A stretch of 64,000 nt of DNA from Jannaschia sp. W003. Its GTDB lineage: Bacteria; Pseudomonadota; Alphaproteobacteria; Rhodobacterales; Rhodobacteraceae. Shown here one piece after another: positions 43,517 through 52,394 of the stretch. The DNA is taken from contig NZ_CP083539.1 in NCBI RefSeq assembly GCF_025144335.1, positions 1,365,501-1,429,500 on the forward strand, in the 5' to 3' direction. The position numbers and the translations under genes were made by a program. Below the pieces are notes generated by a model. The model did not search any database and was not told the DNA's origin. It worked only from the letters and a program-made list of their open reading frames with translations. Position 1 is the stretch's first letter. Every line of letters begins with the position of its first letter.

Positions 43517-45250
43517 CTACTCGTCGGCGAAGGGGTCCCACTCCCCTTCGACCTCCTCCAGCGCCTCGCCCGCGGCATCCGCCTCCATCGCCTCGCGGGT
43601 GCGGACCTCGACCAGCTTGGCGCCCGGAAAGGCCTGCATCGCCGCCTGCGTGAGCGGGTGGTCAAGGGCGGCGCGCTCGGCCTCCAGGCGGGCCGCGTCG
43701 CGCACCTCCTCGGCGGTGGGCGCGCCGCCCTCGGAGACCACAGAGACCCCCCAGCGCGCGCCGGTCCAGCCCTGCAGCCGTCCCGCGAGCCGGGCCGCGA
43801 GGTCCGAGGGCGCGCCGGGCGCGGGCTCGAACTCGATGCGGCCGGGGGCATAGCGGGCCAGCCGCACGCCGGTCTCCACGTCGAACAGGAGCTTGGCGTC
43901 GCGGTTGGCGCGGATCAGCTCCACCACCTGCGCGAAGGTGCCGAAGCGCGCGAGCGAGGCCTCGGCCTCGGGGTCGGGCTGGAGCGCATGGGCCGCCGCG
44001 CCGCCGCCGCCGCTTCTCACCCGCGCCGTGGCGCCGCCCCCGCCGCCGTTCGTGGGCGCGGGCCGCGGCGCCGCGGCGTCGCCCCCGGTGGGCGGCGCGT
44101 CGCGCAGCTTGCGGATCAGCTCGTCGGGCGAGGGCAGGTCGGCCACGTGGGTCAGGCGGATCACGGCCATCTCGGCGGCCATCATCGGCGAGGGCGCGGC
44201 GGCCACCTCCTCCAGCGCCTTGAGCAGCATCTGCCACATGCGAGACAGCGCGCGCATCGGCAGGGCTTGCGCGAAGGCCTGCCCGCGCGCGCGCTCGTCG
44301 GGCGCCACGGTGGGGTCGTCGGCGGCCTCGGGCGTGATCTGCACCACCGAGACCCAGTGCGCGATCTCGGCCATGTCGCGCAGGATCGCGAGCGGGTCGG
44401 CACCCTCGGAGTACTGGGCGGACAGCTCGTTAAGGGCCCCCGCCGCGTCCCCGCGCATGACCATCTCGAACAGGTCCATGACCCGGCCCCGGTCGGCCAG
44501 CCCCAGCATGTCGCGCACCGAGGCGGCATCGGCCTCGCCCGAGCCCGACACGATGGCCTGGTCCATGAGGCTCATGGCGTCGCGCACGGATCCTTCCGCC
44601 GCACGCGCGATCAGGGCGAGCGCATCGGCGGCCACGGTGGCGCCCTCCCTCTCGGCCACGCCGCTCAGATGGGCGATCATGGTCTCGGGTTCGATGCGAC
44701 GCAGATCGAAGCGCTGGCAGCGGCTGAGCACGGTGACGGGCACCTTGCGGATCTCGGTGGTGGCGAAGATGAACTTCACGTGCTCGGGCGGCTCCTCCAG
44801 GGTCTTGAGGAGCGCGTTAAAGGCCGAGGTGCTGAGCATGTGCACCTCGTCGATGATGTAGATCTTGTAGCGCGCCGAGGCGGCCCGGTAGCGCACCGAG
44901 TCGATAATCTCGCGGATGTCGCCCACGCCCGTATGCGAGGCGGCGTCCATCTCCAGCACGTCGACGTGGCGGCCCTCGGCGATGGCGCGGCAGGGCTCGC
45001 ACACGCCGCAGGGATCGGTGGTGGGACCGCCGGAACCGTCAGGGCCGACGCAGTTCAGGCCCTTGGCGATGATGCGCGCGGTGGTCGTCTTGCCGGTGCC
45101 GCGGATGCCGGTGAGGATGAAGGCCTGGGCGATGCGCCCGCGCTCGAAGGCGTTGCGCAAGGTCCGCACCATGGCGTCCTGGCCCACGAGGTCGGCGAAG
45201 GTCTGGGGGCGGTACTTGCGCGCCAGCACCTGGTATTCTGTGTCGGACAT
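43517..45250 (-). CDS. dnaX: DNA polymerase III subunit gamma/tau
   Basis: This 577-residue clamp-loader ATPase has the N-terminal MSDTEYQVLARKYRPQTFAD, Walker A in GIRGTGKTTTARI, a four-Cys zinc module (around CGVCEPC), Walker B in YIIDEVHMLS, and the arginine-finger sensor region KFIFATTEIRKVPVTVLSRC. A Pro/Gly-rich linker (about residues 390-420) leads to the tau-type C-terminal domain. GACAT at the start matches the conserved N-terminus. The SRP RNA gene ffs lies 635 bases upstream, a common pairing. Confidence 0.97.
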   Translation of the reverse strand: MSDTEYQVLARKYRPQTFADLVGQDAMVRTLRNAFERGRIAQAFILTGIRGTGKTTTARIIAKGLNCVGPDGSGGPTTDPCGVCEPCRAIAEGRHVDVLEMDAASHTGVGDIREIIDSVRYRAASARYKIYIIDEVHMLSTSAFNALLKTLEEPPEHVKFIFATTEIRKVPVTVLSRCQRFDLRRIEPETMIAHLSGVAEREGATVAADALALIARAAEGSVRDAMSLMDQAIVSGSGEADAASVRDMLGLADRGRVMDLFEMVMRGDAAGALNELSAQYSEGADPLAILRDMAEIAHWVSVVQITPEAADDPTVAPDERARGQAFAQALPMRALSRMWQMLLKALEEVAAAPSPMMAAEMAVIRLTHVADLPSPDELIRKLRDAPPTGGDAAAPRPAPTNGGGGGATARVRSGGGGAAAHALQPDPEAEASLARFGTFAQVVELIRANRDAKLLFDVETGVRLARYAPGRIEFEPAPGAPSDLAARLAGRLQGWTGARWGVSVVSEGGAPTAEEVRDAARLEAERAALDHPLTQAAMQAFPGAKLVEVRTREAMEADAAGEALEEVEGEWDPFADE

Positions 45251-45290
45251 GGGGATGTCTTAGGCGCCGCGCGGGCAGGGCGGAAGCCCC

Positions 45291-45674
45291 TCAGAGCGTG
45301 ACGAGCACGAAGCCGGTGGCGACCGCCGCCAGCGAGAAGGCCACCGAGGCGAGCGTGTAGAGCCGGCTCGGCTGGGCCTCGGCGGCGTGGGTGTCGAGGC
45401 GGGTGTGGGCCTTGATGGCCTGAGAGCGGGCGGCCCAGAAGATGCCCACGGCGATGGCGATGAACACGAGGGCCACGGCGCGGGGGAGCCAGTCGGGCTC
45501 GGCGTCCTTGAACACCGCCTTGAGGCCGAGGGCGAGGGCGACCGAGGCCATGCCGGTGCGCATCCAGCCCGCGAAGGTGCGCTCGTTGGCGAGCACGGTC
45601 CGGTCCTCGGCCCAGTCCGTGCGGCTCTCGGCCCAGTCGGTCTTCTTGTCCTGGTCGGGGGTGCCGTCCTTCAT
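45291..45674 (-). CDS. YidH/DUF202 family membrane protein
   Basis: This 127-residue inner-membrane protein has an N-terminal Asp/Arg-rich segment with two near-repeats (DWAESRTDWAEDRT), then NERTFAGWMRTGMASVALAL, the DUF202 hallmark, and three membrane helices ending LAAVATGFVLVTL. The function is unknown. ATG 45674 follows CTCCCC read as GGGGAG on the coding strand. It lies immediately upstream of dnaX with a 40-base gap and may be co-transcribed. Confidence 0.88.
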   Translation of the reverse strand: MKDGTPDQDKKTDWAESRTDWAEDRTVLANERTFAGWMRTGMASVALALGLKAVFKDAEPDWLPRAVALVFIAIAVGIFWAARSQAIKAHTRLDTHAAEAQPSRLYTLASVAFSLAAVATGFVLVTL

Positions 45675-45852
45675 GGGGAGGTGACGTAGGGCGCGGGGGG
45701 GCTGGGGCGAGCGGGTGGGGGCAGGGGGTTGAGATGGAAGGGTTTTCTCGGGGTTCGAGACGCGGAGGTGTCCGGGGAGGGGGACCGTTCTCGGGACATC
45801 CGGCTGCGCCAGATACCCTGTCACTGTGTTGTGCGGAGTGGGGCCGGGCCGA

Positions 45853-45873
45853 CGCTTTCGCCTTGCGAAAGCG
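45853..45873 (-). terminator. hairpin downstream of ffs
   Basis: CGCTTTCGC-CTT-GCGAAAGCG is a perfect 9-bp stem starting 11 bases past the ffs 3' end on the minus strand. It lacks a T-run, so it could be a terminator or a 3' processing signal. Confidence 0.5.
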
Positions 45874-45884
45874 CGGCGGGGTGA

Positions 45885-45974
45885 GGGGCTGGACGACGAC
45901 CCAGGCGGGGCTCGCTGTGGCTGCTTCCTTCCGGACCTGACCAGGTTGGCAAGGCGCCTGCCCGCGCCAACCCC
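45885..45974 (-). ncRNA. ffs: signal recognition particle 4.5S RNA
   Basis: On the minus strand the conserved SRP domain reads CTGGTCAGGTCCGGAAGGAA then GCAGCCACAGCGAG, including the GGAA tetraloop and the symmetric and asymmetric internal loops that bind Ffh. The ends pair as GGGGTTGG with CCAGCCCC, which sets a length of about 90 bases. It scaffolds Ffh for co-translational targeting to the Sec translocon, whose accessory genes yajC-secD-secF lie 2 kb away. Confidence 0.95.
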
Positions 45975-46037
45975 TCGGGGGCGCAGATAGCGGGGCGGGG
46001 CGATCCGCGCAAGGCGAGGGCGCGGAATCGGGGGGTG

Positions 46038-46070
46038 CCCCCCGTGCACCCCCCGTACACCCCCCGTGCA
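46038..46070 (+). repeat. three tandem 11-base repeats
   Basis: CCCCCCGTGCA, CCCCCCGTACA and CCCCCCGTGCA follow each other without gaps. They differ at one position only. No function is assigned. Confidence 0.75.
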
Positions 46071-46101
46071 TACCGGGAGACGCCGGTCCGGCGAAGCCGG
46101 G

Positions 46102-46126
46102 CGGATCGGTCCGGTGGACCGATCCG
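46102..46126. repeat. strong perfect palindrome
   Basis: CGGATCGGTCC (46102-46112) and GGACCGATCCG (46116-46126) are exact reverse complements around GGT, an 11-bp stem. It could be a REP-like element, or could help end transcripts in the serS-ffs gap. Confidence 0.7.
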
Positions 46127-46170
46127 AGGTGCGAACGCCCGGAGCGCAAGCGAAGGGCCGGCGCCGGGGA

Positions 46171-46217
46171 GGGGGCTCTGCCCCCGCGTCCTGCGGACGC
46201 TCCCCCGAGGTATTTCC
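46171..46217 (+). other. double hairpin plus CGAGGTATTT element (copy 2)
   Basis: GGGGGC-TCT-GCCCCC (46171-46185) and GCGTCC-TGC-GGACGC (46186-46200) are followed by TCCCCCGAGGTATTTCC and a purine-rich GAAGACGAAGAGG. It is oriented against serS. Confidence 0.6.
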
Positions 46218-46294
46218 GAAACGAAGACGAAGAGGAGCGTGTCGCGGGCGTTCGGCGCTGGGAGGCGTGTCAGAACCGGAAGCGGCGCCGCCCC

Positions 46295-47587
46295 TCAGAC
46301 CAGCGCGCCGTCCGCCGCGATCCGGGTCCGGCCGCCGAGGTAGGGGTGGAGCGCTTCGGGGATGTCCACGGAGCCGTCCGCCTGCTGGCCGTTCTCCAGC
46401 ACCGCGATCAGGCAGCGGCCCACGGCGAGGCCCGAGCCGTTGAGGGTATGGACGAAGCGGGGGCGGCCGCCTTCCGCGGGGCGGAAGCGCGCGTTCATGC
46501 GCCGGGCCTGGAAGTCGCCCGTGGTGGAGCAGGACGAGATCTCGCGGTACTTCGCCTGGCCCGGCAGCCAGACCTCGATGTCGTGGGTGCGCCGCGCGCC
46601 GAAGCCCATGTCGCCGGTGCACAGCACGACGGTGCGGAACGGCAGGCCGAGGCGGCGCAGGAGGTCCTCTGCCAGCCCGGTCATGCGGTCCAGCTCCTCG
46701 CGGCTCCGGTCGGGATGCGTGACCGAGACCATCTCCACCTTCTCGAACTGGTGCTGGCGCAGCATTCCGGCCGTGTCGCGCCCCGCCGAGCCGGCCTCGG
46801 AGCGGAAGCACAAGGTGTGCGCGGTCATGCGGCGGGGCAGGGCGGCCTCGTCGAGCACCTCGCCCGCCACCGAGTAGGTGAGCGTGACCTCGGAGGTGGG
46901 GATCAGCCAGTAGCCCTCGCGGGTGAGGAAGCTGTCGCCGCCGAACTTCGGCAGCTTGTCGGTGCCGAGCATGGCGTCGTCGCGCACCAGCACGGGGGTC
47001 GCCGTCTCCTCCAGCCCGTTCTCGTTCACGTGCACGTCCAGCATCCACTGGGCCAGCGCGCGGTGGAGGCGGGCCACCGCGCCGCGCAGCACCACGAAGC
47101 GCGAGCCCGACAGCTTGGCGGCGGTCTCGAAGTCCATGCCGGGCACCACGCCCGGGATCGCGAAGTGCTCGCGCGGCGCGAAGTCCATCTCGCGGGGCGT
47201 GCCGTCGCGGCGCAGCTCCACGTTGTCGTCCTCGGAGGCGCCGTCGGGCACGTCGGCGTCGGGAAGGTTGGGCAGCTCCAGAAGGCGCTGCCCGAGGGCG
47301 GCGTCGGCCTCGCGGGCCTTCTCCTCGAGGGCGGCGATCTCGTCCTTCTTGGCGGCGACCAGCGCGCGCAGGCGCTCGAACTCGGCGTCGTCGCCGCGGG
47401 CCTTGGCGGCGCCCACCTCCTTGGAGGCGGCGTTGCGCTCCGCCTGCGCCTCCTCGGCGGCCCCGATGTGGGCGCGGCGCGCGGCATCGAGCGCCATCAG
47501 CTCGGGCGAGACCGCCGCGATGCCGCGGCGCGCGAGGGCGGCGTCGAACGCGTCGGGGTTCTCGCGGATCTGGCGGATGTCGTGCAT
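46295..47587 (-). CDS. serS: seryl-tRNA synthetase
   Basis: This 430-residue class II aminoacyl-tRNA synthetase charges tRNA-Ser and tRNA-Sec. It has the N-terminal long antiparallel coiled coil that grips the tRNA (about residues 30-105), motif 2 in [20 protein letters not shown] with QFEKVEMV, and motif 3 in [20 protein letters not shown]. It opens [14 protein letters not shown] as usual. It is divergent from yajC with a 190-base gap. Confidence 0.98.
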   Translation of the reverse strand: MHDIRQIRENPDAFDAALARRGIAAVSPELMALDAARRAHIGAAEEAQAERNAASKEVGAAKARGDDAEFERLRALVAAKKDEIAALEEKAREADAALGQRLLELPNLPDADVPDGASEDDNVELRRDGTPREMDFAPREHFAIPGVVPGMDFETAAKLSGSRFVVLRGAVARLHRALAQWMLDVHVNENGLEETATPVLVRDDAMLGTDKLPKFGGDSFLTREGYWLIPTSEVTLTYSVAGEVLDEAALPRRMTAHTLCFRSEAGSAGRDTAGMLRQHQFEKVEMVSVTHPDRSREELDRMTGLAEDLLRRLGLPFRTVVLCTGDMGFGARRTHDIEVWLPGQAKYREISSCSTTGDFQARRMNARFRPAEGGRPRFVHTLNGSGLAVGRCLIAVLENGQQADGSVDIPEALHPYLGGRTRIAADGALV

Positions 47588-47777
47588 TGGGGCCTCCGGC
47601 GTTGTCGCGCGCCTCTTGCCACGGGCGGGGGGCTGCGACCAGACCGCCGCGCCCCGCCTCGCGGGCCGCCCGCCTGCTTGCGCCGCCCGGGGGGCGCGCA
47701 TAGGTTGCCGCCGATTTTCCGACCGGCCCCCCGCGGCCGCGCGGGGCGCCCGCCCCGCCCCAACAGCAAGGCCCGAC

Positions 47778-48098
47778 ATGTTCGCATCCCCCGCCTACGC
47801 GCAGACCGCCGGTGGCGCCGCCTCCACCCTCGGCAGCTTCATCCCGCTGATCCTGATCTTCGCGATCATGTACTTCCTGCTGATCCGTCCCCAGCAGAAG
47901 AAGGTGAAGGAGCACCGCGCCATGGTCGACGCCCTGCGCCGGGGCGACCAGATCGTCACCCAGGGCGGGCTGATCGGCAAGGTCGTGAAGGTGCGCGACG
48001 ACAACGAGGTCGAGGTGGAGCTGGCCGAGAACGTGAAGGTGCGCGTCGTGCGCTCCACCATCGCGCAGGTGGTGTCCAAGACCGAACCGGCCGCCTGA
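47778..48098 (+). CDS. yajC: preprotein translocase subunit YajC
   Basis: This 106-residue inner-membrane accessory of SecDF-YajC has one membrane helix ([20 protein letters not shown]) followed by the family [21 protein letters not shown] and [10 protein letters not shown]. The [10 protein letters not shown]-terminus is typical for alphaproteobacteria. It is the first gene of yajC-secD-secF, with only one base between its stop and the secD ATG. Confidence 0.97.
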   Translation: MFASPAYAQTAGGAASTLGSFIPLILIFAIMYFLLIRPQQKKVKEHRAMVDALRRGDQIVTQGGLIGKVVKVRDDNEVEVELAENVKVRVVRSTIAQVVSKTEPAA

Positions 48099-48099
48099 C

Positions 48100-49764
48100 A
48101 TGATCCAGATCGACGCCTGGAAGCGGGTCCTGATCCTCGGGGTCTGCCTGCTCGGCCTCCTGTGGGCCCTGCCGAACCTGTTCTACAGCCGCGTCGAGCC
48201 GTACAACGACGCCGCCGCCGCCGTGGAGGCGGGGGCGGTGTCCACGCCCGAGATCGAGGCCGCGCTCGCGCGCTGGCCCGGGTTCCTGCCCTCGGGGCTG
48301 GTGAACCTCGGGCTGGACCTGCGGGGCGGCGCGCACCTGCTCGCCGAGGTGCAGCTCGAGGACGTCTATGCCGCGCGCGTCGAGGGCCTGTGGCCCGAGG
48401 TGCGCGACGCGCTGCGCGACGTGCGCGGCGAGGTCGGCACGATCCGCCGCCAGGACGCGCCCCCGGGCGAGCTGCGGGTGCGCATCTCGCAGCCCGAAGG
48501 CCTGCAGGCCGCCGTGGACGCGGTGCGCGCGCTGGCCTCGCCGGTGGTCTCCGTTACCGGCGTGGGCGAGAGCGACCTGGCCGTCACCGGCGCGGGCGAC
48601 GTGGTGTCGGTGACCCTGGGCGAGGCCGAGCGCCGCGCCACCGACGACCGCACCATGCAGCAGTCCCTGGAGATCATCCGCCGCCGCGTCGACGAGGCCG
48701 GCACCCGCGAGCCGACGATCCAGCGCCAGGGCGCCGACCGCATCCTGATCCAGGTGCCGGGCATCGGCTCGGCCTCGGAGCTGAAGGCGCTGATCGGCAC
48801 CACCGCGAAGCTGACCTTCCACGCTGTCTCGGGCCGCACCGCCGACCCCGAGACGCGGGTGGACGCGGACGAGCTGCTCCGGCCCTCGCTCGACGAGGAG
48901 GGCGTGTTCTACGTGCTGGAGCGCGCGCCCGTCGTATCCGGCGACGACCTGACCGACAGCCAGCCGGCCTTCGACCAGAACGGCCTGCCGAGCGTGACCT
49001 TCCGCTTCAACCCCTCGGGCGCGCGCGCCTTCGGGCAGTTCACCGGCGCCAACGTGGGCGCGCCCTTCGCGATCGTGCTGGACGAGGAGGTGGTGACCGC
49101 GCCCACGATCCGCGAGGCGATCACCGGCGGCTCGGGGCAGATCACCGGCAACTTCGACGTGGAGGAGGCGAACCGGCTGGCGATCCTCCTGCGCGCCGGC
49201 GCGCTGCCCGCCGAGATGACCTTCCTGGAGGAGCGCACCGTGGGCCCCGAGCTGGGGCAGGACTCCATCGACGCGGGCAAGGTGGCCTCGCTGGTGGCGC
49301 TGGCGGCGGTCGTCGTGTTCATGGTGGCGGCCTACGGGCTGTTCGGGGTGTTCGCGATGGCGGCGCTGGGCATCAACATCGCGCTGATCTTCGCGGTCCT
49401 CTCGACCATCGGCGGCACGCTGACGCTGCCGGGCATCGCGGGCATCGTGCTGACCATCGGCATGGCGGTCGACGCCAACGTGCTGGTGTTCGAGCGCATC
49501 CGCGAGGAGCTGCGCACCGCGCGTGGCCCGGCGCGCGCCATCGAGCTGGGCTACGAGCGCGCGCTGTCGGCGATCGTGGACGCCAACATCACCACGTTCA
49601 TCATCGCCGCGATCCTGTTCACCCTGGGCTCGGGGCCGGTGCGCGGCTTCGCGGTGACCCTGGGCATCGGGATCCTGACGTCCGTGTTCACGGCGATCTT
49701 CGTGACGCGCCTGTTCATCGTGCTGTGGTTCGAGCGCCGCCGCCCCAAGACGATCGAGGTCTGA
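48100..49764 (+). CDS. secD: protein translocase subunit SecD
   Basis: This 554-residue RND-like membrane protein uses proton flow to pull secreted proteins into the periplasm. It has TM1 (RVLILGVCLLGLLWALPNL), a periplasmic P1 domain starting LVNLGLDLRGGAHLL, and five C-terminal helices with GIVLTIGMAVDANVLVFERI, which carries the conserved Asp. It is longer in P1 than the Bacillus form and normal for proteobacteria. It is followed by secF after one base. Confidence 0.98.
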   Translation: MIQIDAWKRVLILGVCLLGLLWALPNLFYSRVEPYNDAAAAVEAGAVSTPEIEAALARWPGFLPSGLVNLGLDLRGGAHLLAEVQLEDVYAARVEGLWPEVRDALRDVRGEVGTIRRQDAPPGELRVRISQPEGLQAAVDAVRALASPVVSVTGVGESDLAVTGAGDVVSVTLGEAERRATDDRTMQQSLEIIRRRVDEAGTREPTIQRQGADRILIQVPGIGSASELKALIGTTAKLTFHAVSGRTADPETRVDADELLRPSLDEEGVFYVLERAPVVSGDDLTDSQPAFDQNGLPSVTFRFNPSGARAFGQFTGANVGAPFAIVLDEEVVTAPTIREAITGGSGQITGNFDVEEANRLAILLRAGALPAEMTFLEERTVGPELGQDSIDAGKVASLVALAAVVVFMVAAYGLFGVFAMAALGINIALIFAVLSTIGGTLTLPGIAGIVLTIGMAVDANVLVFERIREELRTARGPARAIELGYERALSAIVDANITTFIIAAILFTLGSGPVRGFAVTLGIGILTSVFTAIFVTRLFIVLWFERRRPKTIEV

Positions 49765-49765
49765 G

Positions 49766-50731
49766 ATGCGCCTGAAGCTGGTTCCCGACGAGACGAATTG
49801 GGACTTCATGCGCTGGCGCCACTGGACCTTCGGGGCCTCGGTGGTGGCGATGGTGCTGGCGCTGGTGGTGTGGGCCGTCATGGGCCTGAACTTCGGCATC
49901 GACTTCCTGGGCGGCACCACGATCCGCACCGAGTCGACGGCCGCCGTGGACGTGGGCGCCTACCGCGACGCCATCGCGCCCCTCGGCCTCGGCGACGTGT
50001 CGATCACGGAGGTGTTCGACCCGACCTTCGAGGCGGGGCGCAACGTGGCGCAGATCCGCATCCAGGCGCAGGACGGGGCCGAGGCCGTGACCGCCGAGAC
50101 CATCGCGCAGGTCGAGGCGGCGCTGGCCTCGGTGGACCCGTCGGTGACGTTCCCGTCCGTGGAGTCGGTCGGGCCGAAGGTGTCGGGCGAGCTGATCCAG
50201 ACCGCGGTGATCGCGGTGCTGGCCTCGCTGGCGGCGATCCTAGTCTACATCTGGCTGCGCTTCGAGTGGCAGTTCTCGGTGGGCGCCATCGCCGCCCTCG
50301 TCCACGACGTGGTGCTGACGATCGGGGTCTTCGCGCTGTTCCAGATCCGCTTCGACCTGGCCACCATCGCGGCGATCCTGACCATCATCGGCTACTCGAT
50401 CAACGATACCGTGGTGATCTTCGACCGCCTTCGCGAGAACCTCGTGAAGTACAAGAAGACACCGCTGATCGAGGTCATGAACCGCTCCGTGAACGAGACC
50501 CTGAGCCGGACGCTGATGACCTCGGGCACTACGCTGCTGGCGCTGATCGCGCTCCTGGTGCTCGGCGGCGACGTGATCCGGGGCTTCGTGTTCGCGATCA
50601 CCTGGGGCATCGTGGTGGGCACCTACTCGTCGGTCTACGTGGCCAAGAACGTGGTGCTGATGCTGGGCGTGGAGCGCGACCCCAAGGCGCCCTCGGACGC
50701 CGGGACGCAGTTCGCCGGGCCCGGCGCCTGA
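49766..50731 (+). CDS. secF: protein translocase subunit SecF
   Basis: This 321-residue partner of SecD has TM1 (WTFGASVVAMVLALVVWAVM), FGIDFLGGTTIRTES at the start of the periplasmic domain, and the conserved LTIIGYSINDTVVIFDRLRE in the helix bundle. In many alphaproteobacteria a Mth938-like gene follows; here it lies 1.7 kb downstream, after two extra genes. No terminator with a T-run is visible in the 281-base gap that follows. Confidence 0.98.
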   Translation: MRLKLVPDETNWDFMRWRHWTFGASVVAMVLALVVWAVMGLNFGIDFLGGTTIRTESTAAVDVGAYRDAIAPLGLGDVSITEVFDPTFEAGRNVAQIRIQAQDGAEAVTAETIAQVEAALASVDPSVTFPSVESVGPKVSGELIQTAVIAVLASLAAILVYIWLRFEWQFSVGAIAALVHDVVLTIGVFALFQIRFDLATIAAILTIIGYSINDTVVIFDRLRENLVKYKKTPLIEVMNRSVNETLSRTLMTSGTTLLALIALLVLGGDVIRGFVFAITWGIVVGTYSSVYVAKNVVLMLGVERDPKAPSDAGTQFAGPGA

Positions 50732-51012
50732 GGGGGGGGGCAGGGGGACCGGTCGTCGGGGCGGGGGTGATTCCCCCCGTCCGCGCGCCCTCGTGACCCC
50801 GCGCGCCGATCGGCCGTCTCCGCGACGGAGCCGAAGCCCCGTCGATCGCCGATCCGTATCGCGGGCGGAAACGCGTCTCGACGGGCCGGCACCGAAAGCC
50901 CGCGAAACGGCCGCATTTCCGCCCTGATCCGTCGACGCCACGGTTCCCCCCGGTTACAAGGAACGACCGGCCGCCGATCCCGGCGCCGGACGCGAGGGGT
51001 GGGGATGGACCT

Positions 51013-51591
51013 ATGCTGAAGACGATTGCCGCCGGCCTGCTGGGTGCCGCGCTGAGCGCGGGCGCCGCGAACGCCGCCGTGTTGTGGGACTTCCAGGAGA
51101 CGGGGGGCGACGTCGTCGGCATCTTCGCCGGGTCGCTCGACCTGAGCGGTGCGGGCTCCGCGGGCGCGGGCGGCCTGCCCTTCGACCTGTTCTCGGCCAG
51201 CGACGCCGCGGCGATACAATCCGATTCCACCGGCTCGTTCGATACCTACGAGTTCGACGCCGCCCCTGCGAACTTCGGGACCGACGGGCTGACCCTCGCG
51301 ACCTCCGGAACGGGCGACGCGTTCGCGGTCCTAGGGGCCAATTCCGGAAACGAGGTGGGCGTTCCCACCGGCTACGCCAGTGGCCAAGCGCTGGCCGGCA
51401 CGCTGACGTTCGCGAACCAGACCTTCGCCGCGCTCGGGGTCACCCCCGGAAGCTACGTGTTCTCGCTGCCGAACGACACGATCACCGTGCGCTTCGGCCC
51501 CACGGCCCCCGTCCCGCTGCCGGCCACCCTGCCGCTGCTGCTCGCCGGGTTCGGCGGCCTCGCGCTGCTGCGCCGCCGCCGGGCGGGCTGA
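51013..51591 (+). CDS. VPLPA-CTERM sorted exported protein
   Basis: This 192-residue secreted protein has a signal peptide (MLKTIAAGLLGAALSAGAANA) and a Gly/Ala/Thr-rich beta-type body. The C-terminal sorting tail VPLPATLPLLLAGFGGLALL is followed by the basic RRRRAG, the VPLPA variant of PEP-CTERM recognised by an exosortase. It is probably cut and placed on the cell surface or in extracellular matrix. No exosortase gene is in the window. The 5' gap of 281 bases holds GCGGAAACGCGTC, also found upstream of the pilin-like gene at 52.8 kb. Confidence 0.85.
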   Translation: MLKTIAAGLLGAALSAGAANAAVLWDFQETGGDVVGIFAGSLDLSGAGSAGAGGLPFDLFSASDAAAIQSDSTGSFDTYEFDAAPANFGTDGLTLATSGTGDAFAVLGANSGNEVGVPTGYASGQALAGTLTFANQTFAALGVTPGSYVFSLPNDTITVRFGPTAPVPLPATLPLLLAGFGGLALLRRRRAG

Positions 51592-51615
51592 GCCTGCGCC
51601 GGTCGCTCGCGCGGG

Positions 51616-52110
51616 TCAGGCGGGCATGAGCGCCGCGATCTCGCGGTGGCTCAGACCCATGGAGCCCAGCGCGTGCCCGATCCGCGCGGTGTCGATGCGG
51701 GTGTGCGTGGGCCGCACGAGGCCGCGGGCGGCGTAGGCGGCGTCCACCGCGGCCACGAACTCGGCGAGCGTGGCAGCGCCCTCGTCGTCCATGTCGGGCA
51801 CGCCCGCGGCCCAGAGGCGGTTGGCATAGCCCGCCAGCGCGTCGAGCTCGGCCACGTCCAGCGCGTCCAGCCCCTCGACGTAGGTGTCGAACAGATCCGC
51901 GTCGGCGGGCAGGTAGCCCAGCGCCCGGTCGGCCAGGCCGCCCGCCTCGCGCAGCGCGAGCTCGCGGACGTTGTACTCGGTGAACCCGTTCGTCGCCACG
52001 GTCAGCAGCCCCGCGGCCGTGAGCGCCATGACCCCGGCGGCGGCGGTGAGGAACGACCAGTCCACGGTGACGGTGCCGGTCTGGTCCTGGAGGAAGTGTG
52101 TCATCCGCAT
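51616..52110 (-). CDS. pilin-like exported protein (paralogue 1)
   Basis: This 164-residue protein has the Flp/TadE-like start FLQDQTGTVTVDWSFLTAAA followed by a hydrophobic helix (GVMALTAAGLLTVATNGF), as in Rhodobacterales type IVb pilin-like proteins. The soluble part is Ala/Asp/Leu-rich with an all-helical look (LDALDVAELDALAGYANRLW). GGAGGCCACC precedes ATG 52110. The protein at 52846 has the same plan. There is no prepilin peptidase or tad cluster nearby. The function is unknown; a surface fibre or anchoring role is a guess. Confidence 0.75.
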   Translation of the reverse strand: MRMTHFLQDQTGTVTVDWSFLTAAAGVMALTAAGLLTVATNGFTEYNVRELALREAGGLADRALGYLPADADLFDTYVEGLDALDVAELDALAGYANRLWAAGVPDMDDEGAATLAEFVAAVDAAYAARGLVRPTHTRIDTARIGHALGSMGLSHREIAALMPA

Positions 52111-52394
52111 GGTGGCCTCCGTGGGGTTCGTGTCGTGTTCGGGGCCGAAATGCGCTCCGAATGGGGCGGAAAATATGACCGTCGCGGCGCCGATTGCCCC
52201 TCTCGGGTGGGACGGTGGGTCGGCGTGCCACGCACCGTCGCCCGGGCGCGGACGATCGCCCTGATCGGGGGCGGAATCGGGGCCGCGAAACGGGGCGGGG
52301 GCGGGGCGCGTGCCCCGGTTCCGCCACGGTGCGGGGTTGGCGCCGCGCGGGGCCCGCCCTAGGTCGGGGGCGCACAGGCGGGAGGGAGACCGGC

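Larger units (their letters stand above)
45675..46294. other. 620-base gene-free interval
   Basis: Apart from ffs this stretch holds no protein gene that I can support. It contains a hairpin after ffs (45853-45873), three tandem 11-base repeats (46038-46070), a strong 25-base palindrome (46102-46126) and a hairpin element (46171-46217). Confidence 0.7.

Noticed and set aside
46038..46070. Replication iterons
   Set aside because: There are only three short C-rich units, with no DnaA boxes, AT-rich unwinding region or initiator gene nearby.
45291..48101. A 936-codon minus-strand frame ending in the DUF202 gene
   Set aside because: Only the last 127 codons encode a recognisable protein. The rest lies across ffs, serS and yajC in non-coding phases.
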